This document shows positions 42,427 to 52,171 of a stretch of 64,000 nucleotides of DNA, piece by piece. Source of the stretch: Acidovorax sp. 210-6. Lineage in GTDB: Bacteria > Pseudomonadota > Gammaproteobacteria > Burkholderiales > Burkholderiaceae_C. Made by a program: the position numbers and the translations under genes. Positions within the stretch are counted from its first letter, which is position 1. Each line of letters begins with the position of its first letter. Under the pieces are notes generated by a model, which saw only the letters and a program-made list of their open reading frames with translations, ran no database searches and was not told the DNA's origin. Where the stretch lies: assembly GCF_010020825.1 (NCBI RefSeq), contig NZ_JAACJE010000001.1, forward strand, positions 248,001-312,000, written 5' to 3'.

Positions 42427-44255
42427 GCGGCCTCCGGCATGCGTGGGGTGGCGCGGGTGTCCCGGCACAACGGCCCGGCCTGCGTGGTGTCGAGCCGGAA
42501 CTTCTGCATGTCCCAGGCGCCGGTGGGGCAGCGCTCGGCGCACAGGCCGCAGTGCAGGCAGACGTCCTCGTCCTTGACCATCACGCGCCCGGTCTTTAGG
42601 GGTGCCGACACCAACAGGTCTTGCGCCAGATTGCGCGCCGGGGCCTTGAGGCGGCCGCGCAGGTCGGTCTCCTCACCGTTGCTGGTGAAGGTGATGCAGT
42701 CCATCGGGCAGATGTCGGCGCAGGCATCGCATTCGATACAGGTGGCGCGGTTGAACACGGTCTGCACGTCGCAGTTCAGGCAGCGGCTGGCCTCCTTGAA
42801 GGCGGTGGCCGCATCGAAGCCGAGCTCGACTTCGACGCGGATGCTGGCCAGTGCCACCTCGGCCTGTGCCCAGGGCACCTTGAAGCGGGCATCGTTGGAG
42901 ACATCGTTGTCATAGCTCCATTCATGGATGCCCATCTTGGTGGAGCGCAGCAGGGTGCGTGGCGCAGGGCGCTGGCGCACATCCTCGCCGTGCAGGAAGC
43001 GGTCGATCGAGACCGCCGCCTCATGCCCCTGGGCCACGGCGGTGATGATGTTCTTGGGGCCGTAGGCCGCATCGCCGCCGAAGAACACCTGTGGCAGCGT
43101 GGACTGGAACGTGCCTTCGGTCAGTTGCGGCAGGCCCCAGCGGTCGAAGGCGATGCCCAGGTCGGGCTCGATCCAGGGAAAGGCGTTTTCCTGGCCCACG
43201 GCGATCAGCACCACGTCGCAGGGCACCAGCACATCGGGTTCGCCGGTGGGCAACAAGTGGCGACGCCCTTGTGCGTCGTATTCGGCGCGTACGACCTCGA
43301 AGGTCATGCCCGTGAGCTTGCCGTTGTTGTGCTCGAAGGTCTTGGGCAGGTGGAAGTTCAGGATCGGGATGCCCTCATGCAGGGCATCCTCTTTTTCCCA
43401 GGGCGAGGCCTTCATCTCGTCAAAGCCGCTGCGCACGATGACCTTGACGTTGGTGCCGCCCAGGCGCCGTGCCGAGCGGCAGCAGTCCACGGCGGTGTTG
43501 CCACCGCCAAGCACGATGACGCGCGGCGCAATCTGCGAAACATGCCCGAAGGACACCGATGCCAGCCAGTCGATGCCGATGTGGATGTTGTCCTGGATCT
43601 CGCGCCGCCCAGGAATGTCCAGGTCGCGCCCGCGCGGCGCGCCGCTGCCCACGAACACGGCGTCGTAGCCTTGTGCCAGCAGTGAACGCAGGGAATCCAC
43701 GCGCTGGCCGCTGCGAAAGTGCACCCCCATGTCGAGGATGTAGCCGGTTTCCTCGTCGATCACCGACTCGGGCAGGCGAAAGCGCGGGATCTGACTGCGG
43801 ATGAAGCCGCCCGCCTGGGTCTCGCCATCGAACACCGTGATCTCGTAGCCCAGCGGCGCCAGGTCGCGTGCCACGGTCAGGGATGACGGCCCGGCGCCCA
43901 CGCAGGCCACGCGCTTGCCGTTGGGCGGCGCGATGGCAGGCATGCGCAGTTTCACGCCGGACTTGTGGTCTGCCGCCACGCGTTTGAGGCGGCAGATAGC
44001 CACGGGCTCGGGGTGCGCGCCATTGCTTTCTTCCACCCGGCCGCGCCGGCAGGCGGGTTCGCAGGGCCGATCGCAGGTGCGGCCCAGCACGCCGGGGAAC
44101 ACGTTGGAAACCCAGTTGACCATGTAGGCATCGTCGTAGCGGCCCTGGCCGATCAGGCGGATGTATTCGGGTACGGGGGTGTGGGCAGGACAGGCCCACT
44201 GGCAATCGACAACTTTGTGGAAGTAGTCTGGAGGGTCCGTGTGGGTAGGCTGCAA
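42423..44255 (-). CDS. FAD/Fe-S NAD(P)H oxidoreductase subunit (GltD-like, with C-terminal ferredoxin domain)
   Basis: The 610-aa protein combines a GltD-type N-terminal cysteine domain (about 15-95; CQWACPAHTPVPEYI, GRTCDRPCEPACRRG), FAD and NAD(P) Rossmann motifs (VGAGPSSL at about 125 and LGGGNTAVD at about 250) and two C-terminal [4Fe-4S] motifs (CIECDACADICPMDC and CLHCGLCAERCP). It probably links the KorAB core to NADP(H), as in the three-subunit 2-oxoglutarate:NADP+ oxidoreductase described from Azoarcus. No ATG fits; TTG 44255 has AGGAG 6 bases upstream and begins just before the conserved region. First gene of the operon, divergent from the sensor kinase; 44256-44547 is a shared promoter region. 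Confidence 0.83.
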   Translation of the reverse strand: MQPTHTDPPDYFHKVVDCQWACPAHTPVPEYIRLIGQGRYDDAYMVNWVSNVFPGVLGRTCDRPCEPACRRGRVEESNGAHPEPVAICRLKRVAADHKSGVKLRMPAIAPPNGKRVACVGAGPSSLTVARDLAPLGYEITVFDGETQAGGFIRSQIPRFRLPESVIDEETGYILDMGVHFRSGQRVDSLRSLLAQGYDAVFVGSGAPRGRDLDIPGRREIQDNIHIGIDWLASVSFGHVSQIAPRVIVLGGGNTAVDCCRSARRLGGTNVKVIVRSGFDEMKASPWEKEDALHEGIPILNFHLPKTFEHNNGKLTGMTFEVVRAEYDAQGRRHLLPTGEPDVLVPCDVVLIAVGQENAFPWIEPDLGIAFDRWGLPQLTEGTFQSTLPQVFFGGDAAYGPKNIITAVAQGHEAAVSIDRFLHGEDVRQRPAPRTLLRSTKMGIHEWSYDNDVSNDARFKVPWAQAEVALASIRVEVELGFDAATAFKEASRCLNCDVQTVFNRATCIECDACADICPMDCITFTSNGEETDLRGRLKAPARNLAQDLLVSAPLKTGRVMVKDEDVCLHCGLCAERCPTGAWDMQKFRLDTTQAGPLCRDTRATPRMPEAA

Positions 44256-44547
44256 GGCGAGCTCCTGTCCTCGGGCCTGCAGCCACGATGGTGCAGGATG
44301 CCAAAGTCTAGGCGTGTGGGCAGGGCGGTGGCTCTCGGGTAAATCCCTGGGTTCGGCGTGCGCAGGGCGGGGTCTTTGATGCGGATCAGTGAAACGGTGC
44401 ATGGACCCGGCATGCTGGGGCGAATCACCAACGCGTTCCCGCCAGGCACCGTGGATACATTTTTGCCATTGTTGTCCGACACGGTGCGCGCGTATCATGT
44501 TTTCGATGCAAGCGTGGGCGTCGAATGCCCGCAGGGAGGATCGTTCC

Positions 44548-47097
44548 ATGTCGCATCAACGCCGGGCTCGTGGGTTGGATGGCGTCTGCCTGGGCGTCGT
44601 GAGGGGGGTGTTGGTCAGCCTTTGCCTGTGTTGGGTGCTGGCGCCTGCCTGGGGTGCAGACAAGCTGCGCATCGGGGTGTACCAGAACAGTCCCAAGGTC
44701 GCCTTCACTGACGGGAAGGCCGAAGGCATTTTTGTGGATCTCTTGCAAGGCATAGCGCGGCAAGAGGGCTGGGAGTTGGAGTTTGTGCCCGGAACCTGGG
44801 CCGAAGGCCTGCAGCGTCTGGAGCGGGGCGAGATTGACCTCATGCCCGATGTGGCTCGCAATCCGGAGCGTGAAGGGCGCTACGCCTTCCATGATGAGCC
44901 GGTGCTGTCGAGCTGGAACCAGGTCTATACACGCAAGGACAGTCCGATCCGCTCCATTCTGGATATGCAGGGTCAGCGGGTGGCCGTGCTGGGCGGTTCC
45001 GTACAGGAGCGCCAGCTGGACGACATGGCACGCAGCTTCAGCCTGCAGGTGCAATGGGTGGTTCGGCCCGATTACGACGCCGCCTTTGGCGCCGTGGCCA
45101 AGGGGCAGGCCGATGCGGTGGTGACCAACCGTTTCTATGGGGTGCGCAACGCCCCGCGCTATGGCCTGCAGGACACGGCCATCATCTTCAGTCCCTCACA
45201 GTTGTTCTTTGCGGCGCCGCGCAACGGTGACCCCGCATTGCTGCAGACCCTGGATCGCCATCTGCGGGCGCTCAAACAGGATTCTGACTCGCTCTATTTC
45301 CGCTCCTTGCGGCGTTGGGCCGTGGATGAGGTGCGCACTGCCACCCCGTCCTGGCTGCTGCCTGTGGGCTCGGCTGCTGGTGCCCTGCTCTTGGCCAGCG
45401 TGGTGGGTCTGTGGGTATTGCGCAGGCAGGTGGCTGTCCGCACGGCGCAGCTGCGCAAGAACAACGGGGAGATTCAGGCGCTGGCCACGGAGAACGCCCG
45501 TCTGTACGAAGAGGCGCATGCCCACGCCAAGGGGCTGGAGGTGCGCGTGCAGGAGCGCACGGCCGAATTGGCCGCATTGGGGTCGTTCCTGCAGGCCATC
45601 ATCGATCACATTCCAAATCCCATTTTCTACAAGGGGCCAGACCTGCGTTTTCGCGGATGCAACAAGGCCTACGAAGAGGCGTTTGGCGTCCTGCGTGCGT
45701 CGTTTGTGGGCAAGACCGTGCTGGAGCTGGACTACCTGCCCTTGTCCGATCGGCATGCCTACCAGGTTGAAGACGCGCGCGTTCTGGCCGAAAGCAGCCG
45801 CATTGCGCGCGAGGCCGCCATGCCTTTTGTGGACGGGCAGGTGCACCAGACCTTGTACGCCGTCAGTGGATTTCAGGACGCGGAGGGTCAGCCCCTGGGC
45901 CTGGTGGGAGTGATCGTGGACATCACCCCGATCCGGGAGGCGCAGGCAGCGCTCAAGGCTGCGCACGATGAGCAGGCGGCCATCTTCGAAGCCGTCCATT
46001 CGGGCATCGTGCTGTTGCAGGATCGGGTGGTGCGCCGCTGCAATGGCAAACTGGAGCAGATGCTGGGTTACAGCGCTGGCGAGTTGCTGGGCACGACACC
46101 GCAGGCTTGGTACACCTCCGAAGAGGCCTACCAGCAGGCGGGGGACATCATCTACTCGCTGGCGGGGCAGGGTGCGACGCACCAGCGCGAGGAACAGATG
46201 CGTCGCAAGGATGGAAGTCTGTTCTGGAGTCGCATCTATGTCCGCGCGCTCGATCCCTCCGATCTCTCGCGTGGCTTGGTGGGTGTGATGGAGGACGTGA
46301 CGGCCGAGCGTGCCGCCAAGGAGGCGATGCGCCAGGCCAAGGAGGCGGCCGAGGCGGCAGACCGTATCAAGTCGGCCTTCCTGGCCACCATGAGCCATGA
46401 ACTGCGCACGCCGCTCAACTCCATCATCGGGTTCACCGGCATCATTCTCCAGGGTCTGGCGGGCCCGTTGACGGCAGAGCAAAGCAAACAATTGGGCATG
46501 GTGCGCGACAGCTCACGTCACCTGCTGGCGCTCATCAACGACGTGCTCGACATTTCCAAGATCGAGGCGGGTGAGCTCAAGGTTTCGCGTGAGCCCTTCG
46601 ATCTGGTGCAGTCGGTCCGCAAGGTGCTGGACATCGTGCGTCCGCTGGCCGACAAAAAACACCTGCAACTGCGGGTGGAGGTGCCCCAGGGATTGGATCG
46701 CATGCTCAGCGACGCGCGGCGGGTGGAGCAGGTAATGCTGAACTTGCTGAGCAATGCCATAAAGTTCACTGAGACCGGTCATGTGGCATTGCGCGTGTCG
46801 TGCTTTGACGAACCCTCGGCAAAGGATGGCGACGTACGCACTATGGTGCGCCTGGATATCAGCGACACCGGCATGGGCATTAGGGAGGAAGACATCGCGC
46901 GCTTGTTTGTACCCTTCCACCAGATTGACTCCGCGCTGTCACGCAAGCACGATGGGACCGGGTTGGGCCTGGCCATCTGCCGTCGTCTGGCCGACCTGAT
47001 GGGTGGGCGTGTCGAGGTGGCCAGCACCTGGGGTCAGGGCAGTACCTTCACCATCGTGCTGCCCTTGCAAGCGCCTGAGCAGGGGGAAACCGCATGA
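44548..47097 (+). CDS. Sensor histidine kinase with periplasmic amino-acid-binding-type sensor domain
   Basis: The 849-aa protein has a signal/TM segment (about 12-35), an SBP_bac_3 solute-binding-like domain (about 38-270; LRIGVYQNSPKVAFTDGKAEGIFVDLLQ), a second TM helix (about 285-305), two PAS domains (about 340-460 and 475-590), a HisKA domain with MSHELRTPLNSIIGF and a HATPase domain with NLLSNAIKFTETGHV, DTGMGI and GTGLGLAI. It lacks an own receiver; the CheY-like protein encoded next probably takes the phosphate. ATG 44548 follows AGGGAGGA by 7 bases. The ligand is unknown. The stop overlaps the next gene (ATGA). Confidence 0.9.
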   Translation: MSHQRRARGLDGVCLGVVRGVLVSLCLCWVLAPAWGADKLRIGVYQNSPKVAFTDGKAEGIFVDLLQGIARQEGWELEFVPGTWAEGLQRLERGEIDLMPDVARNPEREGRYAFHDEPVLSSWNQVYTRKDSPIRSILDMQGQRVAVLGGSVQERQLDDMARSFSLQVQWVVRPDYDAAFGAVAKGQADAVVTNRFYGVRNAPRYGLQDTAIIFSPSQLFFAAPRNGDPALLQTLDRHLRALKQDSDSLYFRSLRRWAVDEVRTATPSWLLPVGSAAGALLLASVVGLWVLRRQVAVRTAQLRKNNGEIQALATENARLYEEAHAHAKGLEVRVQERTAELAALGSFLQAIIDHIPNPIFYKGPDLRFRGCNKAYEEAFGVLRASFVGKTVLELDYLPLSDRHAYQVEDARVLAESSRIAREAAMPFVDGQVHQTLYAVSGFQDAEGQPLGLVGVIVDITPIREAQAALKAAHDEQAAIFEAVHSGIVLLQDRVVRRCNGKLEQMLGYSAGELLGTTPQAWYTSEEAYQQAGDIIYSLAGQGATHQREEQMRRKDGSLFWSRIYVRALDPSDLSRGLVGVMEDVTAERAAKEAMRQAKEAAEAADRIKSAFLATMSHELRTPLNSIIGFTGIILQGLAGPLTAEQSKQLGMVRDSSRHLLALINDVLDISKIEAGELKVSREPFDLVQSVRKVLDIVRPLADKKHLQLRVEVPQGLDRMLSDARRVEQVMLNLLSNAIKFTETGHVALRVSCFDEPSAKDGDVRTMVRLDISDTGMGIREEDIARLFVPFHQIDSALSRKHDGTGLGLAICRRLADLMGGRVEVASTWGQGSTFTIVLPLQAPEQGETA

Positions 47098-47468
47098 ACC
47101 GCCGCATTTTGATGATCGAGGACAACGCGCAAAACCGCTACCTCGCGGGTTTTCTTCTGGAAGCCAGTGGTTGGGAAATGGTTCATGCCGAAGATGGACC
47201 CAGCGGGCTGGCGTTGGCGCGTACGGTCGATCCGGTGCTGATCCTGCTGGACATCCAGCTCCCCGGCATGGACGGCTATGCGGTGGCCCAGGCATTGCGC
47301 GCGGATCCGCGCAGCGCTGCAGTACCCATCGTTGCGGTCACCTCTTACGCCATGGCTGGTGACCGTGAGCGCTGTCTGGCGTCCGGTTGCGACGGCTATA
47401 TCGAGAAGCCCATTGACCCGCAGACGTTTGTGGCGTTGGTCGAGCGCTTCGTGCCGGAGGCCCGGTGA
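47094..47468 (+). CDS. Single-domain response regulator
   Basis: A 124-aa stand-alone receiver (DivK-like): acidic pair MIEDN, phosphoacceptor D in [16 protein letters not shown], switch threonine in [13 protein letters not shown] and lysine in [12 protein letters not shown]. It lies between and overlaps the kinase and the GGDEF-EAL gene (ATGA and TGATG), so the three form one signalling unit. Confidence 0.9.
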   Translation: MNRRILMIEDNAQNRYLAGFLLEASGWEMVHAEDGPSGLALARTVDPVLILLDIQLPGMDGYAVAQALRADPRSAAVPIVAVTSYAMAGDRERCLASGCDGYIEKPIDPQTFVALVERFVPEAR

Positions 47469-50197
47469 TGCGTGCCCTGGTGGTGGACGACCGCGAAGAG
47501 AACCGCTACTTGCTGTGCCAATTGCTGCGCGGCCATGGCTATGCGGTGCAAGAAGCTGACCAGGGCGCCCAGGCCCTGGAGCTGGCGCGCGCGCAGCCCC
47601 CCGACCTCGTGGTCAGCGACCTGCTGATGCCCGTCATGGACGGCTACACCTTGCTGCGAAACTGGAAGGCGGACGACACCTTGTGCCGTATTCCTTTCAT
47701 CGTCTATACCGCTACCTACACCGAACCCAAGGACGAACAACTGGCCCTCGACATGGGTGCCGATGCCTTCATCGTCAAACCCGCCGAGCCGGATGTTTTC
47801 ATGCAGCGTGTGCAGGCGGTGATGGATGCGGCGTGGAAGCGCCAGTTGGCGCCGCGTGCCTCCACGTTGCCCGAGTCGGACATGCTCAGCATGTACAACG
47901 CCGTGCTGGTGCGCAAGCTGGAGCAGCGCAGCCTGGAGCTGGAGCAACGCCTGTCTGAGCTGAACCTTGCGCACCAGCGCATCGTGCGGCTCAATCGCCT
48001 GTATGCCGCGCTGAGTGAAACCAACCAAGCCATCGTACATACCAGCGACCGCAACACGCTGTTCAACCAGCTGTGCCGCATTGCCGTGGAGCGCGGTGGC
48101 TTGCGCATGGCATGGGTGGGGGTCGTGCACGACGAAACTGGTGAGGTGACGCCGGTGGCACGATGCGGCGAGGAACCGGCGTGGTTTGCACGTATGGCGC
48201 CGCTGGGTATGCGCGGACCATCACGCACGCTGGTGGAATGGTCGCTGGCGCGAGGGGAACCGTATCTCTGCAATGACTTGCAGGCTGATCCGGTGCTGGC
48301 GCCCTTGCGCGAAGACTACCTGCGCCACGGTTTTGCCGCAGGCGCATGCTATCCGTTGCGCATTGATGGGCGCGTCGTCGGAAGTCTGACGCTGTACGCC
48401 GCCGAGAGGGGGTTTTTCGATGACGAGCTGCGCAATCTGGTTCAGGAGATGGTCACGGATGTGTGCTTTGCCCTGACCAACTTAGAGAAGGAGGCGCGTC
48501 GCAGATCCGCCGAGGAAGCGAACCGGCTCAGCAGCAGTGCTGTGCAGGCCTCGGCCAACGGCATCATGCTGCTGGCACGGAAGTCCGATGCGCTGGTGCT
48601 GGAGTATGTGAACCCCGCCTTTGAGCGCATCACAGGCTACAGTGCTGCGGATGTGCTGGGGCGCGACCCAGAGTTTCTGCTGAAGGGCGACGAGGGCCAG
48701 CCCGGTATGCGTGAGGTGGCTGCCGCGATCCGGGATCGCGGCGAAGCGCAGGTTGAGTTGAGCAACCAGCGCAAGGATGGCACCCTGTTCTGGTGCGATC
48801 TGTCTCTGGCCCCGGTGCCCGATGACGCAGGACAGGTCACGCATTTCGTGGGCATCATCAACGACATCACCGATCGCAAGCGCTACGAGGAGCAGCTCGA
48901 GCGCCAGAACAATCTGGACGAACTCACTGGCCTGGCCAATCGCAACCGGCTCAAGGAGCGCACAGATCTGGCCGTCGCGCTGGCGCACAAGCAGCGTGGC
49001 AATGTGGCCTTGTTGTACCTGGATCTGGACAACTTCAAGCGCATCAACGACAGCCTGGGCCATGCCAGCGGCGATGCCCTTCTGCGTGCCGTGGCCGGGC
49101 GCATTGCCGCGCAACTGCGCGATTGCGACACGGCAGCGCGCGTGGGGGGCGATGATTTCGTCATCGTGCTGCCCGACTTGGCCGACGCACAGCAGGCCGC
49201 TATGGTGGCTCACCGCATCTTGCAAGACATTGCACAGCCGCTGCAACTGCAGGAGCACGAGCTGACGCTCTCGGCCAGCATCGGTCTCAGCCTGTTTCCG
49301 CAGGACGGTGCCAACTACGACACCTTGCTGCGCAACGCCGACGCGGCCATGTACCGCGCCAAGGAGTCGGGGCGCAACACCCTGTGCTTTTACACCGCTG
49401 ACCTCAATACCCAGGCACTGCAGAAGCTGGAACTCGAAGCCCGCCTGCGCCGTGCGCTGGAGCGAGGCGAGCTGCGCCTGCACTACCAGCCGCTGATGCA
49501 TCTGACCACCCAGGCAGTCAACGATGTGGAGGCGCTGGTGCGCTGGCAGACGCAGGACGGCAAGCTGGTGTCGCCGGCCGAGTTCATCCCATTGGCCGAA
49601 GAAACGGGGCTTATTGTTCCCATTGGGCAGTGGGTGCTGGAGAACGCCTGCCAGCAGGTGCGCCAGTGGCAGGCCCAAGGGCTGGAACTGCGCGTGGCGG
49701 TCAACCTGTCGGCGCGCCAGTTCCAGGACGAGGGATTGGTCGATAGCGTGCGCCAGGCGCTGCGCCAGGCAGGCCTGGGGGGGCGCCAGCTCAAACTGGA
49801 AATCACGGAGAGCGTGGTCATGCACAACGCCGAGCGGGCAAGCCAAACCCTGGCAGAGCTCAAGGCGCTGGGCGTGGGTGTGGCGGTGGATGACTTCGGC
49901 ACCGGGTATTCCTCACTGGCCTACCTGCGGCGCTTTCCGATCGACCAGCTCAAGATCGACCGCTCGTTTGTACAGGACGCGACGGTGCACCCTGACAGTG
50001 CAGCCATCGTGCACAGCATCATCGGGCTGGCGCGCAACCTTCGCATGCAGACGGTGGCCGAAGGGGTGGAAACGGAGGAGCAGCGCGCGTTTTTGCAGGC
50101 TGCCGGTTGTGATCTGATGCAGGGCTACCTGTTCAGCAGGCCCTTGCCCGCGCAGGAGCTTTACGGCAAGCTCATGCAGCCCCGGCAGGGCTTGTGA
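47468..50197 (+). CDS. Receiver-GAF-PAS-GGDEF-EAL cyclic-di-GMP protein
   Basis: The 909-aa protein has a receiver domain (about 1-120; D in [13 protein letters not shown]), a coiled coil, a GAF domain (about 180-335), a PAS domain (about 345-470), a GGDEF domain (about 480-640) with the signature GGDDF, and an EAL domain (about 650-905) starting DVEALVRW with the EITES and DDFGTGYSS motifs. GGDDF keeps the acidic residue pattern loosely and may be active or degenerate; the EAL motif set looks complete, so net phosphodiesterase is plausible. The gene follows its presumed kinase and receiver and converges on hoxW, whose end it overlaps by 26 bases. Confidence 0.9.
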   Translation: MRALVVDDREENRYLLCQLLRGHGYAVQEADQGAQALELARAQPPDLVVSDLLMPVMDGYTLLRNWKADDTLCRIPFIVYTATYTEPKDEQLALDMGADAFIVKPAEPDVFMQRVQAVMDAAWKRQLAPRASTLPESDMLSMYNAVLVRKLEQRSLELEQRLSELNLAHQRIVRLNRLYAALSETNQAIVHTSDRNTLFNQLCRIAVERGGLRMAWVGVVHDETGEVTPVARCGEEPAWFARMAPLGMRGPSRTLVEWSLARGEPYLCNDLQADPVLAPLREDYLRHGFAAGACYPLRIDGRVVGSLTLYAAERGFFDDELRNLVQEMVTDVCFALTNLEKEARRRSAEEANRLSSSAVQASANGIMLLARKSDALVLEYVNPAFERITGYSAADVLGRDPEFLLKGDEGQPGMREVAAAIRDRGEAQVELSNQRKDGTLFWCDLSLAPVPDDAGQVTHFVGIINDITDRKRYEEQLERQNNLDELTGLANRNRLKERTDLAVALAHKQRGNVALLYLDLDNFKRINDSLGHASGDALLRAVAGRIAAQLRDCDTAARVGGDDFVIVLPDLADAQQAAMVAHRILQDIAQPLQLQEHELTLSASIGLSLFPQDGANYDTLLRNADAAMYRAKESGRNTLCFYTADLNTQALQKLELEARLRRALERGELRLHYQPLMHLTTQAVNDVEALVRWQTQDGKLVSPAEFIPLAEETGLIVPIGQWVLENACQQVRQWQAQGLELRVAVNLSARQFQDEGLVDSVRQALRQAGLGGRQLKLEITESVVMHNAERASQTLAELKALGVGVAVDDFGTGYSSLAYLRRFPIDQLKIDRSFVQDATVHPDSAAIVHSIIGLARNLRMQTVAEGVETEEQRAFLQAAGCDLMQGYLFSRPLPAQELYGKLMQPRQGL

Positions 50198-50675
50198 GCG
50201 CTGCGCATCCTGCGCACGCCAGCTGCTCGCTCACCCACGCCTGCGTCAGACGGTGCGCTTGATCCAGGTGTTGCTGGGCCTGGAGACTCAGGCCTTCGCC
50301 CAGGCCAAAGGCTGCGCCTTCGATGGCCAGCATCCATGCCGGTGGAGCGGTGCCCTGTAGCGCCAGCGCCAGGCCCAGCAGGGTGCGTGCGTCCAGCGCG
50401 TGGCTGGCAGGCGCCGGGCGCTCTGGACAGGGCTGCAGGCTGGACAGCTGCGCGCCCTGCACCACGCCGGGCCGCGCGGCATCGACCAGCAGCACGGCGC
50501 TGCGGCCCAGCAGGTCCAGTGTGTGCTCCACCTGGAGCTGAAAATCGCACAGCAATTCCACCTGGCCGCCCGCGTCCCATCCGTCGGCTTGCAGGCGCTC
50601 CAGCAGCATGGGGCCGAGGGCGTCGTCCCCCCGGCTGGGGTTGCCTACCGCCAGGACGAGCAGCGGTGCGCTCAT
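50172..50675 (-). CDS. hoxW: Soluble-hydrogenase maturation protease HoxW
   Basis: HoxW removes the C-terminal peptide of HoxH. The 167-aa protein opens with the endopeptidase hallmark [17 protein letters not shown] (first nickel-sensing aspartate, about residue 17) and has the second acidic site [10 protein letters not shown] (about 65). Its C-terminal part is less conserved. ATG 50675 overlaps the hoxH stop by 4 bases. Its 3' end overlaps the convergent GGDEF-EAL gene. Confidence 0.9.
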   Translation of the reverse strand: MSAPLLVLAVGNPSRGDDALGPMLLERLQADGWDAGGQVELLCDFQLQVEHTLDLLGRSAVLLVDAARPGVVQGAQLSSLQPCPERPAPASHALDARTLLGLALALQGTAPPAWMLAIEGAAFGLGEGLSLQAQQHLDQAHRLTQAWVSEQLACAGCAALTSPAGAA

Positions 50676-52171
50676 GTGCGGCTGTCTTTGCGTTCGATGC
50701 GTCCATCGCCATGGCGCAGCACGCTGTCGCGCACCTGGCCTGCAGCGTCCACCAGCTGCACCTGCAGCGGCATGCTGCCCAGGGCATGCGTGGCGCAGCT
50801 CAGGCAGGGGTCGTAGGCACGCACGGCCACTTCCATGCGGTTGAGCAGGCCCTCGGTGATGCTGTGCCCATCGAAATATTCCTGAGCCACCGCGCGCACC
50901 GAGGCGTTCATGGCATGGTTGTTGTGCGTGGTGCTGACGATCAGGTTGCACCAGCGGATCAGGTCGTCGTCACCGATCTCGTAATGGTGAATCAGCGTTC
51001 CGCGTGGCGCTTCGATCACGCCCACACCGGAGCGGTGTGTGGGCCTTTCGGCGGGCAGTGGAGCGGTGAGCGGGCCGCCCAGCAAAGCCTCGTCCTGCAG
51101 CAGCTCGGCGATCACCTCCATGGCGTGCAGCATCTCGATCATGCGTGCCCAGTGGTAGGCCAGCGTGCCCTGCACCGGCCCGTGTGCGACAAAGCGCTGG
51201 CGCTGTGCCTCGGCGCGCGGGCTGGGGATGTGGCTGCAGTTGTTCACCCGCGCCAGCGGACCCACGCGGTACCAGCCGGCCTCGCGCCCTTGGGCGCGCA
51301 GGTAGGGGAACTTCATGTAGGTCCAGGGCTCGACGGCTTCTTCGATCAGATCCAGGTAGTTGTGCACCGGCACGCCATCGTGCAGCAGCGTGCCCTGGGC
51401 GTCGCGCACGCGCAGGGGGCCGTCGTACAGCTCCATTGCGCCTCCTGGCCCCACCAACGACATCCAGCCCGAATGGATGGCACCAAAGTGCCCGTACAGC
51501 CCGGGCGCTTGGGCGTGCAACGTGGCCGCCAGCTCCACGGAACGCTCGCACCAATCCAGCATCTGCGGCACCTGTGCGGTCAGTGCATCGCGCTCCTCGC
51601 GCGTGGGTTGGCGGTTCACGCCACCAGGCACCGAACCGGTGCCGTGCACGCGCTTGCCGCTGGTCACGCGGATCACCTCCTGGCCAAATTTGCGCAACAA
51701 CACGCCCTGGCGCGCAATGTCGGGGTGCGCTGCGGCCACGCCCAGGATGTTGCGCTGCGTGGCCTCGCTGTCAAATCCCAGCAGCAGGTCGGGCGAGGAC
51801 AGGTGGAAGAAATGCAGCGCATGGGACTGCATGACCTGCCCGTAGTGCATGAGCCGACGCACCACCTCGGCCGTGCGCGGAAGGCTGTGGATGCCCAGGG
51901 CCTGGTCCAGCGCCTTGCTGGCGGCCAGATGGTGCGACACGGGGCAGATGCCGCACAGACGCTGCACCATCACCGGCACTTCCCAGTACGGGCGCCCCAC
52001 GATGAACGCCTCGAAGCCGCGGAACTCCACGATGTGCAGTCGTGCCTGCTCCACACGGCCTTGGGCGTCCAGCAGCAGCGTGATCTTGCCGTGCCCTTCC
52101 ACGCGCGAAACGGGATCGATCACCACGCGGCGCGGTGCAGTGCTGGGGGTAGTTGGGGTGGTGGTGGACAT
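50672..52171 (-). CDS. hoxH: NAD+-reducing hydrogenase large subunit HoxH
   Basis: HoxH is the NiFe active-site subunit of the cytoplasmic group 3d hydrogenase. In the 499-aa protein the nickel ligands are in RLCGIC (C73, C76) and DPCLSC (C456, C459). Cleavage by HoxW is expected after H462, giving a C-terminal peptide of 37 residues beginning ALGSMPLQV, longer than the roughly 24 that I recall in R. eutropha. ATG 52171 lies directly at the end of hoxY and the stop overlaps hoxW, so expression is tightly coupled. Confidence 0.95.
   Translation of the reverse strand: MSTTTPTTPSTAPRRVVIDPVSRVEGHGKITLLLDAQGRVEQARLHIVEFRGFEAFIVGRPYWEVPVMVQRLCGICPVSHHLAASKALDQALGIHSLPRTAEVVRRLMHYGQVMQSHALHFFHLSSPDLLLGFDSEATQRNILGVAAAHPDIARQGVLLRKFGQEVIRVTSGKRVHGTGSVPGGVNRQPTREERDALTAQVPQMLDWCERSVELAATLHAQAPGLYGHFGAIHSGWMSLVGPGGAMELYDGPLRVRDAQGTLLHDGVPVHNYLDLIEEAVEPWTYMKFPYLRAQGREAGWYRVGPLARVNNCSHIPSPRAEAQRQRFVAHGPVQGTLAYHWARMIEMLHAMEVIAELLQDEALLGGPLTAPLPAERPTHRSGVGVIEAPRGTLIHHYEIGDDDLIRWCNLIVSTTHNNHAMNASVRAVAQEYFDGHSITEGLLNRMEVAVRAYDPCLSCATHALGSMPLQVQLVDAAGQVRDSVLRHGDGRIERKDSRT

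Noticed and set aside
47468-47530. Hybrid kinase fused with the downstream receivers
   Set aside because: The kinase, the lone receiver and the receiver-GGDEF-EAL frames are separated by real stop codons with coupled starts, so they are three proteins.
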